From contig NC_089319.1 in assembly GCF_036669915.1 (NCBI RefSeq), positions 12,759,971 to 12,823,970 on the forward strand: 64,000 bases of DNA, given 5' to 3'. Below the pieces are notes generated by a model. It ran no database searches and was not told the origin of the DNA. It saw only the letters and a program-made list of their open reading frames with translations. Made by a program: the position numbers and the translations under genes. The DNA comes from Pocillopora verrucosa. Its lineage: Eukaryota; Cnidaria; Anthozoa; Scleractinia; Pocilloporidae. Positions 33,570 through 45,472 of the stretch are shown here, piece by piece (the stretch's first letter is position 1; every line of letters begins with the position of its first letter).

Positions 33570-33900
33570 ACCAAGTTTGCAAGGTCTTAGAGGATTGAAG
33601 GGAGACACTGGTCCACAGGGTCCAAAAGGTGATAAAGGAGATTTTGGGTCTGATGGAAAGACTACAATGGCTACTGATTTGAATATTGCTAATAATAGAG
33701 TAATCCATTTAGCTACACCAATTGATGCTAATGATGCTTTAAATAAATCGTATGTGGACAAACATACAAACAGTTTACTGAAAACTGATGAAACAAGACC
33801 ATTGTCTGCTGTTTTCAGTATGTCCAACAAAAATTAATCAATTTAGCTACACCAACAAATGGTAATGATTTTGCAAATAAATCATATGAGGATGGTGTTA
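33570..33900 (+). pseudogene. Second collagen-like fibre module, fragment
   Basis: A shorter repeat of the same design: a few collagen triplets (LKGDTGPQGPKGDKG) followed by the A-N-D-A-L-N-K-S-Y-V-D type fibre segment. The frame stops at 33837 and a further fibre segment continues in another frame to about 33900. Probably a tandem duplicate of the preceding fibre gene that decayed. Confidence 0.55.
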
Positions 33901-34149
33901 AACAAGCAGCAACACTGGGATTTGTACCTGGGACATGAAAACTAAAAGGAAACCAAATTTTTAACATCAAGATATGGAGTTTCCAATGATTCACATTTCA
34001 CAGTACAAAGAGACAAATTAACGTTTAATGTGGATGGAACATATGACCACAAAGGATACGATACTTCCGGATTCATTCTTTAGCAATACACTGCATTAAC
34101 ACAAAACAAGATGGATGAAATAACATCACTCTATAAATTCTACCATGAA

Positions 34150-34557
34150 AAGTTCTAGCTATATAGGAAAGCCCACAAGAGGTTCAAAACACTTTTTGTT
34201 ATGCAATTTATCATCAATCTTTTTAATAGTTGCTGGTACTATAGCTGAAGGGGTAATAATGAATCCCATCATATTGGGCATTATACCAGGTTCTGGGTTG
34301 ATAATAAAAACACTGAAATGAAAGACTTTAAAAAGAAAATTGAATTATGTCGGTATGCTTGTACTACCTATGAAAAGACACTCATTGAATTAAGGTCCTT
34401 TATGAGGGGAGTGTCATTTGATAAAGAGAGTTATTTGGACCCACTGAAAACTGTGAATGATATTATCATAGACATGTGTCCATTAGTTGGTACCTTAGGA
34501 GAAAAGTATAAAAAGAAGTTTACTTGTGATTATTTGTTGTATTATAGTCCTTACTAA
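34150..34557 (+). pseudogene. Two-helix membrane protein with helical tail, frameshifted
   Basis: The 5' part encodes a basic segment and a hydrophobic, probably two-helix, region in shifting frames (frame changes near 34210-34320). The 3' part is open from 34318 to 34557 and encodes a charged helical domain with KIELCRYACTTYEKTLIELR. The plan (paired TM helices plus a cytosolic helical tail) resembles SLATT-type small membrane proteins, but that is only a resemblance. Confidence 0.4.
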
Positions 34558-34779
34558 TTATTTTCAATATATTGTTCCAGTAGTGATTTTTGATGTAGTG
34601 ATTTTTGATTTGGTAATTTTTGTGTTATCTGTATCAATTTGCATATCATTTAATATCTGTTTCATCATGTAATTGATATTAATCATGCTTTTCTATCACC
34701 ATTGATTTGTGGTAATACATTGTTTATCTTCTCAAAGATTGCTATTATCTTATTTTTATTATTTGTGGTTCAAAAGATC

Positions 34780-35370
34780 AAGGGGCGTTGACGCAGTCGA
34801 CGTAATTTGGAAAGTGTCGTAGTCCGGTGTTGTAGTCCGGAGTTGAACGCGAGCTATAGGAGTGACAGAGGACGAAAATATAGCTGAAGTTATGCAAACC
34901 GTTCTCACTCACTCTCAGCAATAAAATCAATGGAAAGTGAGTTTTTTCAAACTGTTATAGAGTGTCATAGCAAAGGACAGTGCACAAGTGACACAAGTGA
35001 CTAAAACCCACGTGTTTGATCTAGTTCCATCGCCGAACACAGCCGCATTCAGTCGAAGGGTTGTTTTAAAAGAAATTCGTCTAAGATCGATTGAAAGTGA
35101 GTAAGTTTGATATGTTTCGCCGGAGATCGTTGCAGAGAGTGATATCCGAGAAAAGTACTAGAATAACATTGAAATGATCAATGATCGGCAACGCGAGAAA
35201 CAAATTTTTTTTACATGTTAGGTCGCGATGAACTGATAAAGGTATATATAGACAAATGTTGAACAATTACTAACAATTACTAACAAATTTGTCTGCAGAA
35301 GCAGACTAATTTGTCAAATTTGTATTGTAATGAAAACACCTAGGGATTCAATTTAGTTGAATCGCGAAGT
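34780..35370. repeat. Dispersed repeat shared with copies A and B
   Basis: Related to about 4560-5010 and 53060-53550; shared landmarks are CACGTGTTTGAT-like sequence, CGCCGAACACAG, TTTTAAAAGAAATTCGTCTA and ATTGAAAGTGAG. In all three places it lies just downstream (in minus-strand terms) of a KDWxxI first exon, so it may be that gene family's first intron. Confidence 0.65.
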
Positions 35371-35379
35371 ATTACTTAC

Positions 35380-35535
35380 CTTAGAATAGCATCTAATTTT
35401 TTGCCAGTCTTTCGTACTTGACGGAGCCAAATTGTATTGTCCAGCTCTTCCTTTTAATTTCCGTGGCTCACTATTTGTAATACGTTTCTTGCATTCTAGA
35501 AGTTCAGCAGAGGGCAGTGACGTATTCGACGCCAT
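35380..35535 (-). CDS. KDWxxI-family first coding exon, intact copy
   Basis: ATG at 35535, 52 codons in phase 0, then a consensus GTAAGT donor (ACTTAC on plus at 35374-35379). The protein opens MASNTSLPSAELLECKKRIT and ends SSTKDWQKIRCYSK. The same exon plan occurs at 5032-5187, 53559-53684, 63125-63331 and about 48270-48475. Conservation of ATG, length, the C...I spacing, KDWxxI and the donor supports a real coding exon. Downstream exons were not recognised. Function unknown. Confidence 0.55.
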
Positions 35536-38500
35536 TTTGTTGTACTTGGACATACACAATGCGAGTGACAAAGAGCGAAAAACACAGCTTGCGTTACCCA
35601 AAACGCTCATTCCCAGCAATAAGATCAATTGAAAGTGAGTTTTTTCAAACTGTTTTCGGTCTTAAAAGTCAGATCCAATTCGTTCCAGTACAAAAATAAA
35701 CGGAATTTGGAGGAGATTTTTTTAAAAAAACTTCCGGAAGTTTAAAAGACAAACTGTCACGCAAGGCTGTGTTGTCCAATAAAAGAGAACGATTGAGGTC
35801 GTAAGAGAGTAGCCGAGATCGTAAGCCTATCATTGGTCAGCATCGTGTACTCCGCCTTGTCTTATATTCCGTTGTGGTACAAAGCTAAATTTTCTTTCTG
35901 TCAGCGAGTTTAGGTAGCTGTGTTCGTTTCTGTTGCCATAAAATTTCATTCCTTCGCACTGTGCGGCGAAGGTTCCCCTCGGTCAGTGCTCTAGAGTTTC
36001 GTTGCTGTAGAGAAATTCCCTTCGTAAACCAAAAGCTAACTTTTGACAAAGGAATCGGCTATACCACGAGGCACAATGACTTTTTACCAGGAAGTTATTG
36101 GGCAGTTTCACTGCAAGTTACTCCTTTCCTTAGAGATTGAAAGGCTATCGTAGCGATGGTCGAGCCAGTCAAACCGAACGGAAAACGAGTGAGTCTATAG
36201 TCATCTGATTTAAGTTAATCTCAGATAGGGATTTTAATAGAGAAAAACTTCTTGAGTTTAAATGCAGCATTGACTTATGTAATGAATATGAGCCCATACA
36301 TCAGTCGGCAAGAGTTGTCTGATTTCTGCTACTCTGTGGTTGACGAACTGCTTCCGTTTTTTATCCTTCCTCTTAATTTAGTATAGAACATTCTTCGAGT
36401 CTGTCCAGCAGCGGACACGGTCGATAACGAGGCACTGTTTCAATGTCGTTTTGATCCATGCAGTCAACCTTGCTAGTATTAACGCAGCTGAGAGCTCCAA
36501 CCTCGGAATGGTCTGCTTCTTTAATGGGGCAACACGAGTTTTTGATGCAATCAATCGGACTTGACTACTGGTTCGGGATTTGATTACAAGTAGACCACCG
36601 CTGCATAGGCTGAGGATGAGGCGTCACCGAAAGCCTCCAGATCATTTACAAGTTCCTTAGTGTCAGGTTCGGAAGTGACACATCAGTGAATCTGAATGAC
36701 ATTCACCTGCCCCAACTCTGAGATCAACTTCATCCATTAAGTTTTCAGCTCCGAGTCAAGTTCTGCATCCCAGTGGTAGTCTGCCTTGCAGAAGAATCTT
36801 CATTTGTACTATAATTGGTGAGATCAAGCCATAGGATCATAAAAACATGCTATCACTCTGAGTACATTCCGTTTTTTGGGTATTAGACCTTGTGCCCTTT
36901 CGACATGTGTCTGAAAGTTGAACTAGAATTCTAGGATTGCGATGAAAATTACTCCAAAATGGAGCTCAAAATGGACTACATACGAACAGAAAGGGCGCAC
37001 ACACGTTCCAGAAATCATTTATCGTGAGATGTGGCTTGTGGAGAAGACTGGAGTGGAGATTTTAGTTGAAATTGCCGAGGCGAACTCTAAACGCGTGCAG
37101 CCGTGACCGGCGCTTACATGTCACATTGTGATCCTTCTACGAGGTACTTAAAATAGTTCATTTTGTCTCTGTTACTAAGTTTCGGGTTTGAATGAACAGC
37201 ACCGTAAAAACAATCGATGAACGCGTGCTACTCCGTTGGTCGACCATTGAATCTTTTCATTTCCAATTTCGGAAATTGGGGATCGAATCTTCAACTTGCG
37301 CGAGGAGTTTCTTGACATGTGCACGATGACCTCCGTGGATTTCCTTTGTTTTTTTGAGTACTTCAGCCATTGTTGTCCCAAAATTCGGCTCGAAGGACCA
37401 TGTAAGGAATTTATTCCGTTTTTCGACTTACAACAACTGGCTTAACTGAATCCGACCGAGTTTTAGAATTTCAGAGTTTGATCCTTGAACGCAACGAAAA
37501 CATACACGCACCAAAAGAACTCCGACCAAGTAAAATCAAATAAGCATTTAACAAGTCAATGTCAACTAAGGGGGTTCCCCTGAATTCCGCACACCTTATG
37601 ACCCATTCCGCTCAAAGGAAATAACTGACATCAGTATTATAAAGGAATATTTCGTATGCATCGACTTTCACACAGCACGTGGATTCGCTATCATCTAATT
37701 TAAAAAAATTTTTTTTTTTTATTTATTTATCTCGTTGCAGTGCTTTTATCACAATGACATTGCTAATGTTGCTACTCTTAATTTCTTGAGGGCAGGGGGG
37801 AATTGATGGTTCGTGGGATAGATTTTCAGAAACCTAAGATAGGAGAATACACGACCCCTTCGAACTAGTGTTCACGCAACAGGATATCGGCCAGCTTGAA
37901 CTTCATTATAAATGATGTATTTTTGTTATTAAAATACGATGAAAACTACAATTGGCAGGATTTTCACACGATAAGGAAAGCGCAAATGTAGTCATGTGCA
38001 AAGACAAGGAGTATGTGTACATCTCAAGCGCGTGAAATAAACAACGATAAGGGGCTCACCATTCTTCGCTTGCGACATGTCCGTCGAAAAGAATGTTGAA
38101 CTATCGTGTACGTTGTGGGAACAGGCCCTTTAATCAGCATTCTTTTTAGCTGAATTCATTGGTTATCTTCCCCTGGTTTGACTAGTGGTATGTGTTCGTA
38201 ACAAGCGTCTTAGAACCCGGTGCGGAGCAGAAGGCCGGCAACATTGAAGACTAAAATCTCCTCGATTTCGACGATCGAAACGCGTCCATTTTGGCCATAC
38301 AGCTACTTTTGTAGGAAAGTAGTGTATAGAAACATAGGCGTATGTTTATCATTCTTGCAGCTAACATCATTTGGCACTCCCGCCACGCAATACGTCCGTC
38401 CTTTTCTCTAGATTTCTCCTTTCTCCACTATTGTTGCCGACGTGTCTTCACAGTTTTCTTCGTCACAGCTATGTAACATGATCGTTTTGGCCGCGCGCTT

Positions 38501-40559
38501 AATGGGGACATCTTTCCCCAAATCGTACTTTCAATGCACAAAAAAATTGTCAAGGAGAACTCTCTAGGCGCTAAGGTCGCTTATTTCTAATTTTAAATAC
38601 AGCTATCAACCAGAAAATGCCAAAAAAAATTTTGGCGTCTGAGGCACTTTAAATGTTAAATCTTCATTTGCAAAAAAATATGTGGTTTTTCTGACTCCAG
38701 CTTATGAAAATACACAAAATTTAACGTGTACATATACCTCCAATTTACTGCCAGTGTCATCAAACATCTTTGCCTTACCAGAAAGTTACCAAAAAAATCA
38801 CAAATTGCAAATGATAGTGAGTTGTTTATCTGACATCTTGATGCCCTTTTGCAGGAAAACGAAGATAATGTAACGTCCATAGGTATACGCTGTCCTAGGG
38901 GTCTCAAGCACTGATTGATTTATGGAGAAGACACCTTTCCCAACAAACCTTGTCGTTCGAAGTTAATCACTCAGCAGCCTTTCAGTGTATCAACTGTCCT
39001 CATGTTTTAAGGCTTTGGTTTCTCCCTGGTTAGCTTCCATGGTTCTGCGTGATGTGATCGGTATTGTATGTATTACATAAGTGCATAACTGAATGTGGTA
39101 AGGTGACTCATCTTTCCTTTTTTTTTTCCCTTTTTCACTGGTAACAGCTTCGATTGATGATGTAGAGTCAATGTTCATTCAGCCACAAACTATGGCCACT
39201 GGAGAAGGCTTTGACTTGGACGAAGTGTATATTGTTCGTACAAGCATGATTTTATGTAACATTCCATTCTTCAACAGAGCATTATAGACATCATTTGGGC
39301 TTTGCTCTAATTGTTTAACTTTTATATACAGCTGCTTCGAGAAGGTTTTTGAAAAAAAGAAAAATAAGTGCAAATGGCAAACCCAAAATGAATTGTGGTT
39401 AGTTTCTAGGTCAGGGATTTCAGGGAAATCAAAGGAAGCATCACTGTAAGGACGAGGCATCATGGGTTTGATGAATTTATTTTTTTATTTGACATATTAA
39501 TGCTCACTGATTACTGGATGCTCTGAGGACCTTTCAAGAGTGTTGCATGCACTGCTGTTTTTTTCTCCATACCTATTCCCCATACCTATTGCCTGGGGTA
39601 ATACTGTTCTTAGTGTTAGCACCTTTTTTGGGATGAAATTCCCAAAATACTCTCATCAGCATATGATCATTTAATTTGTATGATTTGTAGTCTTCATAAG
39701 TATCACTAGAATATGAGCAGATACAATTTGAAATGTACATTTGACATGCTGGCAGGGATTGGACTCCTTTGACAGTGGTGTTATTCACGGGTTTTCTGTT
39801 GTTTGTCGAAAGAGATTAGCTGGAGAAAGCAACATTTTCATTTTGTTGACAAATTACTTCTCTTGTATGCATAACTATTTAACTCCAATGCCTCTTGTGG
39901 TTCTTAGTTTAATGAGAGGAGTTTTATATGTAACTATGTCAGCTGCTAAGGACTGTTTAATGAGTGTACATCAAATAAACAATTGAAGCCATCCAAGACT
40001 ATGTTTGCATTGTTTCGACCTCAAGAAGTGCTCTCTTTTGATATTATAGGGTCTAAATCAGTCACCCTTTGGGGTCATTGTTTACCAAATGTACAAGTAC
40101 GAAATGAAGCTAGGGTGGCCATTTTATATCGTACCACTAATTTTAGTCGTTTTCAAAGGGCTCTTTTACATTATTTATGTCCAAAACAACTCCTATCAAG
40201 AGTGTCGTTTCAGACCCTATGATCCCGATGACGCCAAACTACGCTAAAACTACGCTAATTCGAACCATAAATAGAGCTAAATTGGCCTTAAATAGCAGCT
40301 AATTTTTATCCTCTCCAAGGCATGAGTTGCCTCCAGAACGGCTTATTTCGCTATCCAATCACATCATTTTGATCCTTTTAAAAGCCAAAACTACCCCTCA
40401 TATTTTTAAAACAGTTCCCTAATGTCGTAGTTTTGACAACCCTAAACAAGGCCATTTCTGCCCGTTTTACTGGGGCTAAAAAGACTCCTTTCCAATAGGG
40501 CCGAATTAGTCCCAAAAATAGTACTGTATTTTACTCAACGAAACGGCCCCATTTTGGGG
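35536..40559. other. Five kb without a recognised gene
   Basis: Apart from the candidate exon at 36156-36188 I see no coding sequence. Several frames of 60-95 codons (for example 39179-39463 minus, 39741-39986 plus) show no conserved motif, no copy elsewhere in the window and no splice framework. The stretch at 35750-36190 is less AT-rich and promoter-like. Confidence 0.45.
36156..36188 (+). CDS. Candidate first coding exon (weak)
   Basis: ATG at 36156 encodes MVEPVKPNGKR and runs in phase 0 into GTGAGT. The upstream region has a CCAAT box (35777) and a less AT-rich leader. No following exon could be recognised, so the gene remains unknown. Confidence 0.28.
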
Positions 40560-41090
40560 GCTGAAACAAGTCTTCGATTTACAGTGCAGTCAATAATTTT
40601 CAGTGTCAAAAACCGATTCGAAAGGCAAACTTATGTGCTTTGTTCTCCTAGAGGATTGATACGGCTGAATATGCAAAGCAAAAAATTCCTCAAACCAGAG
40701 TTTTGTGGAAAGACAAGCATGGCAATTTGTGCCATATTTGATGAACGGCGCTGTTAAAAAAGGGCCTTTGAGGGCTGAAGCGATTTTCGCTCGGAAAAGA
40801 TTTACTTTGAAAAAATTTGAAAAACTAAGGTTGTCTCGATTACTTTCGGACTCAGATTCATAAGCATAGTTTGAAAGTAATCGAAAGCGTACGTTTCTTT
40901 CTCCTAACTGATCAGTTTTTGTAAGCTTCGATGTTCCCCTTTCACGGCAACTACGATTAATTTTGCAGTTTTTTTAATCAAACATTGGTCTAAAGGACAT
41001 CTTTAACTATCAAGCGTGCGGCCCACGCGTATTGTCTCAAACGTTAGAGCACACTTGCTCTCATCTTAACTAACGACCGTCAGTAGAAAT
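40560..41090 (-). repeat. Inverted copy of the GPCR downstream repeat
   Basis: Read on minus, it matches 13000-13760 and 61640-62270 (landmarks: ACAGCGCCG, AAGCTTCGATGTTCCCC in complement, ACGGCCGTTAGTTAAG-like sequence and the GCGGCCCACGCGTATTG region at about 41017-41033). It shows that this repeat also occurs without a GPCR gene. Confidence 0.7.
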
Positions 41091-41779
41091 TGACTTTCAT
41101 TGACAAATAATCTATTTGAGAGTAACTCACCAGAAGACTTTCAGTATCGCGCACGTGTTTCTTTCGGTAAACTGGATTTTATTGATATACTCCCGATTCC
41201 GTTTTACTTTTCGGAGCCTTGTAAACCAAATCCTTGCGCACAACACAGACAGTTTTTATCGAAAATCAGAGTCACTCGTACAAACAGGCAAACAAAGTAA
41301 ATACGATGGCGATTGATTAGGTTGTGGTGTAGTTATTGAGAGGCGAGTGCGATGAATACTTTCCTCTATCACGCAACAACCAACACATGCCGCCATAAAG
41401 TAAACAAGTTCTTTATTGCACCGTAAGCCAAGCGGAAACCACCTTAGCAAAATATGCTGCAATCTAACAGAAATCGTTCTCAAACACTAAATTTGCATCA
41501 CTAATAATATGCTCCATACCAATTCCTTTGATTTCGGTAATTTACAAGTACTGCATATAATTTTTAGTTTTCTTTTACTAGACAACGAAGGCCTGCATTC
41601 TCAGGTATTTGCATATAAACTCCGAGCCAGTCAGGCTGGTGATGATATTACAGAGCTCTTTTTAGAGTGAACCTTCAAGTTAGTGCACAGGCAAACTGTC
41701 ATTCAGCGTGGAGATCTAAGACTCTGACGTCTCTGACCGGTAACTTCATTCGTTTTACCGTTTTAGTACTTAAACTTAG

Positions 41780-42290
41780 TCTCAATGAGGCTGCCACTCA
41801 GGACAGATAAGGAATTACAAGGCTGCCGATATCATAAGAGATCACTATTGACGACAAGCTCTTTTATATAACAAGCTCTAAGATCACACGGTCGACATCA
41901 CTAAGTTTGTTGCCAGTTACGCTAAAGTTAGGCTGGGGAATTACTGATACCTTAAGAATTTAGATCCCCAGCTGAGGATCTACAAATCTGACAGTCCGAA
42001 CGACGTAAGTAATTATTACAATAAACCATTGAATATTGCTACTACAAACTGTTAATGCCGTATATCATTGGAGACTTAATAACAAAATAACGTTTGTAAC
42101 TACATGCATAAGCTGCAACAAATTACGTAAATGATACAACCACATGGATATTAATGACTAACACTGCTGAGCTACCGCTTACAACAAGCAAAGGCTGTTA
42201 TACGGAGGCTGGCAAAAATTTGATTTAAAAGTGACTAAAAGGAAAAATTTGGTCAGGAAATCTAGCTTGTAACTAAAGAAACTCCTTACA
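41780..42290 (+). repeat. Relative of 3890-4500, lacking the ribozyme unit
   Basis: Shares GGCTGCCGATATCA, GACGACAAGCT, AAGATCACA, GCCAGTTACGCTAAA, CCCCAGCT and GAGCTACCGCTTACAACAAG with 3890-4500. Where the 4 kb copy has about 165 bp including a hammerhead-like core, this copy has only a short AT-rich bridge at about 41860-41880. Confidence 0.7.
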
Positions 42291-42412
42291 GGAACTAAAT
42301 AGGAAATAGACAACTCAATGTGTAAATGAACATGGGAAGAAAAAGACTCGCGAACTTAAATTTCAACCAGAAATGCGGTTTTTTCTGAGGCCAGGGTGAC
42401 CTTCACTTGGAA

Positions 42413-42582
42413 TTAGGAGCTTATGATCCCAATATTGCTACATTTGACGCCCATGGCCTGGTTCCTAAGTTCTGATGCGTCTCGAGCCGACAAAACATTG
42501 ATTACGGCCTTCTCCACAAGCTCATTTGTCAGAAATAGCATTTCACTGTCTCCCTCGCTAAACATAAGTAACCTGCTAGTCA
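42413..42582 (-). CDS. Candidate terminal exon, unknown protein
   Basis: On minus, a TTGTCTTAG acceptor is followed by 55 codons ending in TAA. The peptide is protein-like and charged (for example NELVEKAVINVLSARDASEL). It lies 400 bp downstream of the nuclease pseudogene on the same strand and could be part of the same decayed locus, though the intact nuclease gene at 18.8 kb has no such exon in its frame. No family recognised. Confidence 0.33.
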
Positions 42583-42996
42583 CTAAGACAACGGTCAGGA
42601 ATCAATGGCAAGTCATTCTGGTGTGAATCTAATAGAGTTCCATTCGTGGAAATTAGTAAACTATGTTGCTCAACTAAAATGATTGTTACAGGCTACTAGA
42701 AAGGATTCATCCAAGCAGGTTATACAATGTAACTATAATTAAAAGAGGAGCTAAAAAAATGAGATGCTCAACTATTCTTGACGGGAAAACTGAAGTAGTG
42801 TAATGGATTTAATTTTTTACAAAGGTAGAAACTGATATTTGTGGTAAAGCCAGTCAACATGAGTTACTCTAAAGTTCGTCTAAAAACCAATGGTGACTTA
42901 AAAGCATACGTCATTTATTTTGCGGCGGTGACTGCTTCTTCGAGTGTCACATTAAAGGTGTTGTTCCGTAATTGTATTTTCAGAGTCCAAATTCAG

Positions 42997-43590
42997 ATGA
43001 TTTCGAGTTTGAGTGAAGCTAATCCCAATGCATCCAGCAACTCTCCTGCACTCGCATCCATGTCGAGAAAATATCTCAAGGGCAAGCTTCTGTCGACGTG
43101 TCCTTCTGTCAGAAATGGCCTTTGTCCACGTACATCCATTGTAAGCTTTGGCGGTGTGACAGACTACTTGGAACTTTCAATCGCTTGTTTACACCACTCA
43201 GGGTAATCCCAAAACAACGCAAGGTAGATGTCTTTCCAGGTATTGAACCGGTGGGTACGATCAGGATGTGTGGCAGGTAATCAAGATCCATATGAAGCTG
43301 AAGAAGTCTTGCGTAGATCAAACACTGATGAAGGTATTTCCCAAAAGCGTTTTTGTTCTTCTCCCACGAGTTCAAGATGTCGAGAACCTTCCAATCAACG
43401 ATGATATACCTTTCCCCTCCTTTATTATCTTTGTACTAGCCAATTGCGTCAGCTTCTTCGTGCCAGAAATAAACTTGCGGTGGTGCATCTGTTTCGTCAG
43501 AAGCGTAGCCATACAATGGATAATGGCCGTCAAGAAGATGTATACGGAAGGCCTTGAATATTTCCATTAAATTTCGTGCAACACTTGAAA
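42997..43590 (-). pseudogene. Decayed relative of the PD-(D/E)XK-like nuclease
   Basis: Clear minus-strand similarity to 18808-19626: VYFWHEEADAIGWY aligns with VYFWTGDADAIGWY, YIIVDWKV with YVIVEWKV, and LHQCLIYARLLQLHMDLDYL with LHQGLIYAKLLQLHIGLDYL. The frame shifts at about 43240, a TAG follows at about 43178, and the last part resembles the C-terminus of the intact protein (GELLDALG versus GELMKTFG). The first aspartate position is changed to Glu and the ExK glutamate to Asp, so the metal site was altered as well. N-terminal basic region not seen. Confidence 0.8.
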
Positions 43591-44378
43591 AATAAAATAC
43601 AAATTATTCGCTGTTAACTCGTCAATCAATCTTTACTGTACTCACTTTTGCTAAAAAAAAAATAACAACAATTAAAATATTAAAAGTAAAAATTAGAGTA
43701 CTGGCTGCCTAGAATAACCATGGGGGTTAGCGGAACCAGGCAGCCGGTTGACAAAGCATGAAATAAAATTAAATTACAGGTCAGCATGAAAACTGAAGCA
43801 CAAATGCAAGGGAAAAAAGGAAAAACGCTATTTCTACTTCATCAATCGATTTACAGAGGCTGTAAAGCCTTCTCCAACAAATTCTTGAATTCTCCTGTCG
43901 TTAGACCTCCCATAATGGTACGTAGATGAATTAGGACAAAATATAACGCCAAAAAAGAAGAAAAAAAGAGGAAAACGCTGTTCTGACAAGCTAAATTCAT
44001 TGTAAATTTGACGAAGCTCAAAAATGACCGCCATCTTGTGGAAACTGGCTGCTTATCTTGATACAAGTAGTCAAAACAACTGTAACAAAAGATACGCAAA
44101 GAGAATGAATTTGAAACAGAACTCGAAAGCACCTGAGCAATTCTATTACAAAAATTATTCTCCTCTGGCTCAGTAAATATTGTTAAATAATCCCCTCGAC
44201 TTCATCTCGCAGATTATTCAGGAAGTCAACTCAACAATGTTAAATATCAACAAGTGCTTAGTTAAGTGTGACTAGTGCTCAGTTAAGTGTGACTGCTTCG
44301 TTCCCCAACGCTTTTTCATTAGGCAGCCTCTTAGACGCCTCCCTCTACCGACTCTTAAGCAACATCCTCCAACGATTC
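43591..44378. other. No gene seen
   Basis: AT-rich. Frames at 43834-44132 minus are low in complexity. A short direct repeat (GTGCTCAGTTAAGTGTGACT) occurs near 44255-44295. Nothing else recognised. Confidence 0.4.
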
Positions 44379-44744
44379 TTAAATTTCTCCCTCTGTCAAC
44401 TCTTGGATAGCCTCCTCGTTCGATTTACCACCAGTTTCCTCGTCCGAGCTGTCTTCGTTGAAACTGACTTCTATTACCCTCATGTTACAAGCAATCTTTG
44501 TATTAAAACCGCCTTTTTCTGGCAGCCATAGCAGAGGGTAGAGATGAAGACGCCTGACCAATTTCACGGTTAACTCAGCATTGATGGTGGGAATGCTTGT
44601 AAAACTATTGTTATTTTTGTATGCATCAAGCACCTCTCCAGCTAGTTCTCTTGCGGCGAGTTTTTCGAGAAGCGAGTATGCCCTCTGTTGTAACCTCTTC
44701 TCCTTTAATATTTCAACCTTTCTTTTTCCTCTTTTATCCCGCGC
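44379..44744 (-). CDS. Unassigned ORF or exon, about 120 codons
   Basis: Minus frame open between a TAA upstream (44745-44747) and the stop at 44379. No ATG at its start, so an exon or a truncated gene. The translation is basic at first (ARDKRGKRKVEILKEKRLQQ), then mixed (LVRRLHLYPLLWLPEKGG) and ends in an acidic tail (NEDSSDEETGG). Composition is protein-like, but I recognise no family. It lies beside the retroelement remnant and may be part of a mobile element. Confidence 0.35.
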   Translation of the reverse strand, partial: ARDKRGKRKVEILKEKRLQQRAYSLLEKLAARELAGEVLDAYKNNNSFTSIPTINAELTVKLVRRLHLYPLLWLPEKGGFNTKIACNMRVIEVSFNEDSSDEETGGKSNEEAIQELTEGEI

Positions 44745-45230
44745 TTATTTGAGGCTTTCAGAAGTTCCTGGTGGAGCAATCCTCCACATCCCTCCAGACG
44801 ATAAATATGACCGGTCCCTAACATTGATGGATGCAGGGGATCTGGTGATTGCAATATAGCTTTAAGGCCAAAGGAAACCTCCTACAATTCACTAAATGTC
44901 GAGAGCAACATCAGAAATGCAGGTTGGTTGTCATCATTACTCTTCGTCTAGCTAGTAATTGCTTAATGAATTGATTTCAAGTTAGTATTGTGAGTAGAAG
45001 TTTACGTTTTTTTATACTACCTCTTCTTATTCTGTTTGTGTCATTAGTTTGATAAGGCGTGAAAGGCTCAGGTTGATGTCCTCAATTAGTTAATTTTTAT
45101 CGAAAACCACTGTGATTACAACTACGACCATCACCATTATTTTCATCTTTATGTTCCCCTTTTTGATTTTCATTTTGATTTCAATCTCCATTTTTATTTT
45201 CATCCACACTTTTAGTATCATTGCTATCAA

Positions 45231-45424
45231 TAATTATTATTATTATTATTGTAATTAGTATTATTATCATTATTGTTATTATTTTTATTACTGTTATTAT
45301 TACCATTGTTGTTATTATCATTATTGTTGTTATTGTTATCATTGTTAAAATATTAGTATATTGTTAGTATCATTATCATTATTGTTATTATTGTTATTAT
45401 CATTATTGTTATTGTTATTATTAG
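45231..45424. repeat. ATT/TTATTG-type microsatellite tract
   Basis: About 190 bp of imperfect ATT, ATC and TTG trinucleotides (TTATTATTGTTATT patterns). Confidence 0.95.
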
Positions 45425-45472
45425 TGACAAAGCAAGATATTATTGATGTCTGTGGTTCACTTTAAGTATGCA

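Larger units (their letters stand above)
29065..34557 (+). mobile_element. Decayed Polinton/adintovirus-like segment
   Basis: A run of plus-strand remnants: a hypothetical ORF, a basic C-terminal fragment, an adenain-type protease, two collagen-like fibre modules and a membrane protein. The protease is the anchor for the assignment; collagen-like and fibre-like genes fit. No DNA polymerase B, integrase, ATPase or capsid frame was found here, and no terminal repeats were recognised, so this is an internal fragment or a heavily deleted copy. Several stops and frameshifts show it is not functional as a unit. Left edge is uncertain. Confidence 0.6.

Noticed and set aside
39179..40222. Several 60-95 codon ORFs on both strands
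   Set aside because: No conserved motif, no partner exons and no duplicated copy with the same open frame.
43834..44132. Overlapping minus ORFs with Phe- and Ser-rich translation
   Set aside because: Low-complexity composition from A-rich sequence on the opposite strand; no domain.
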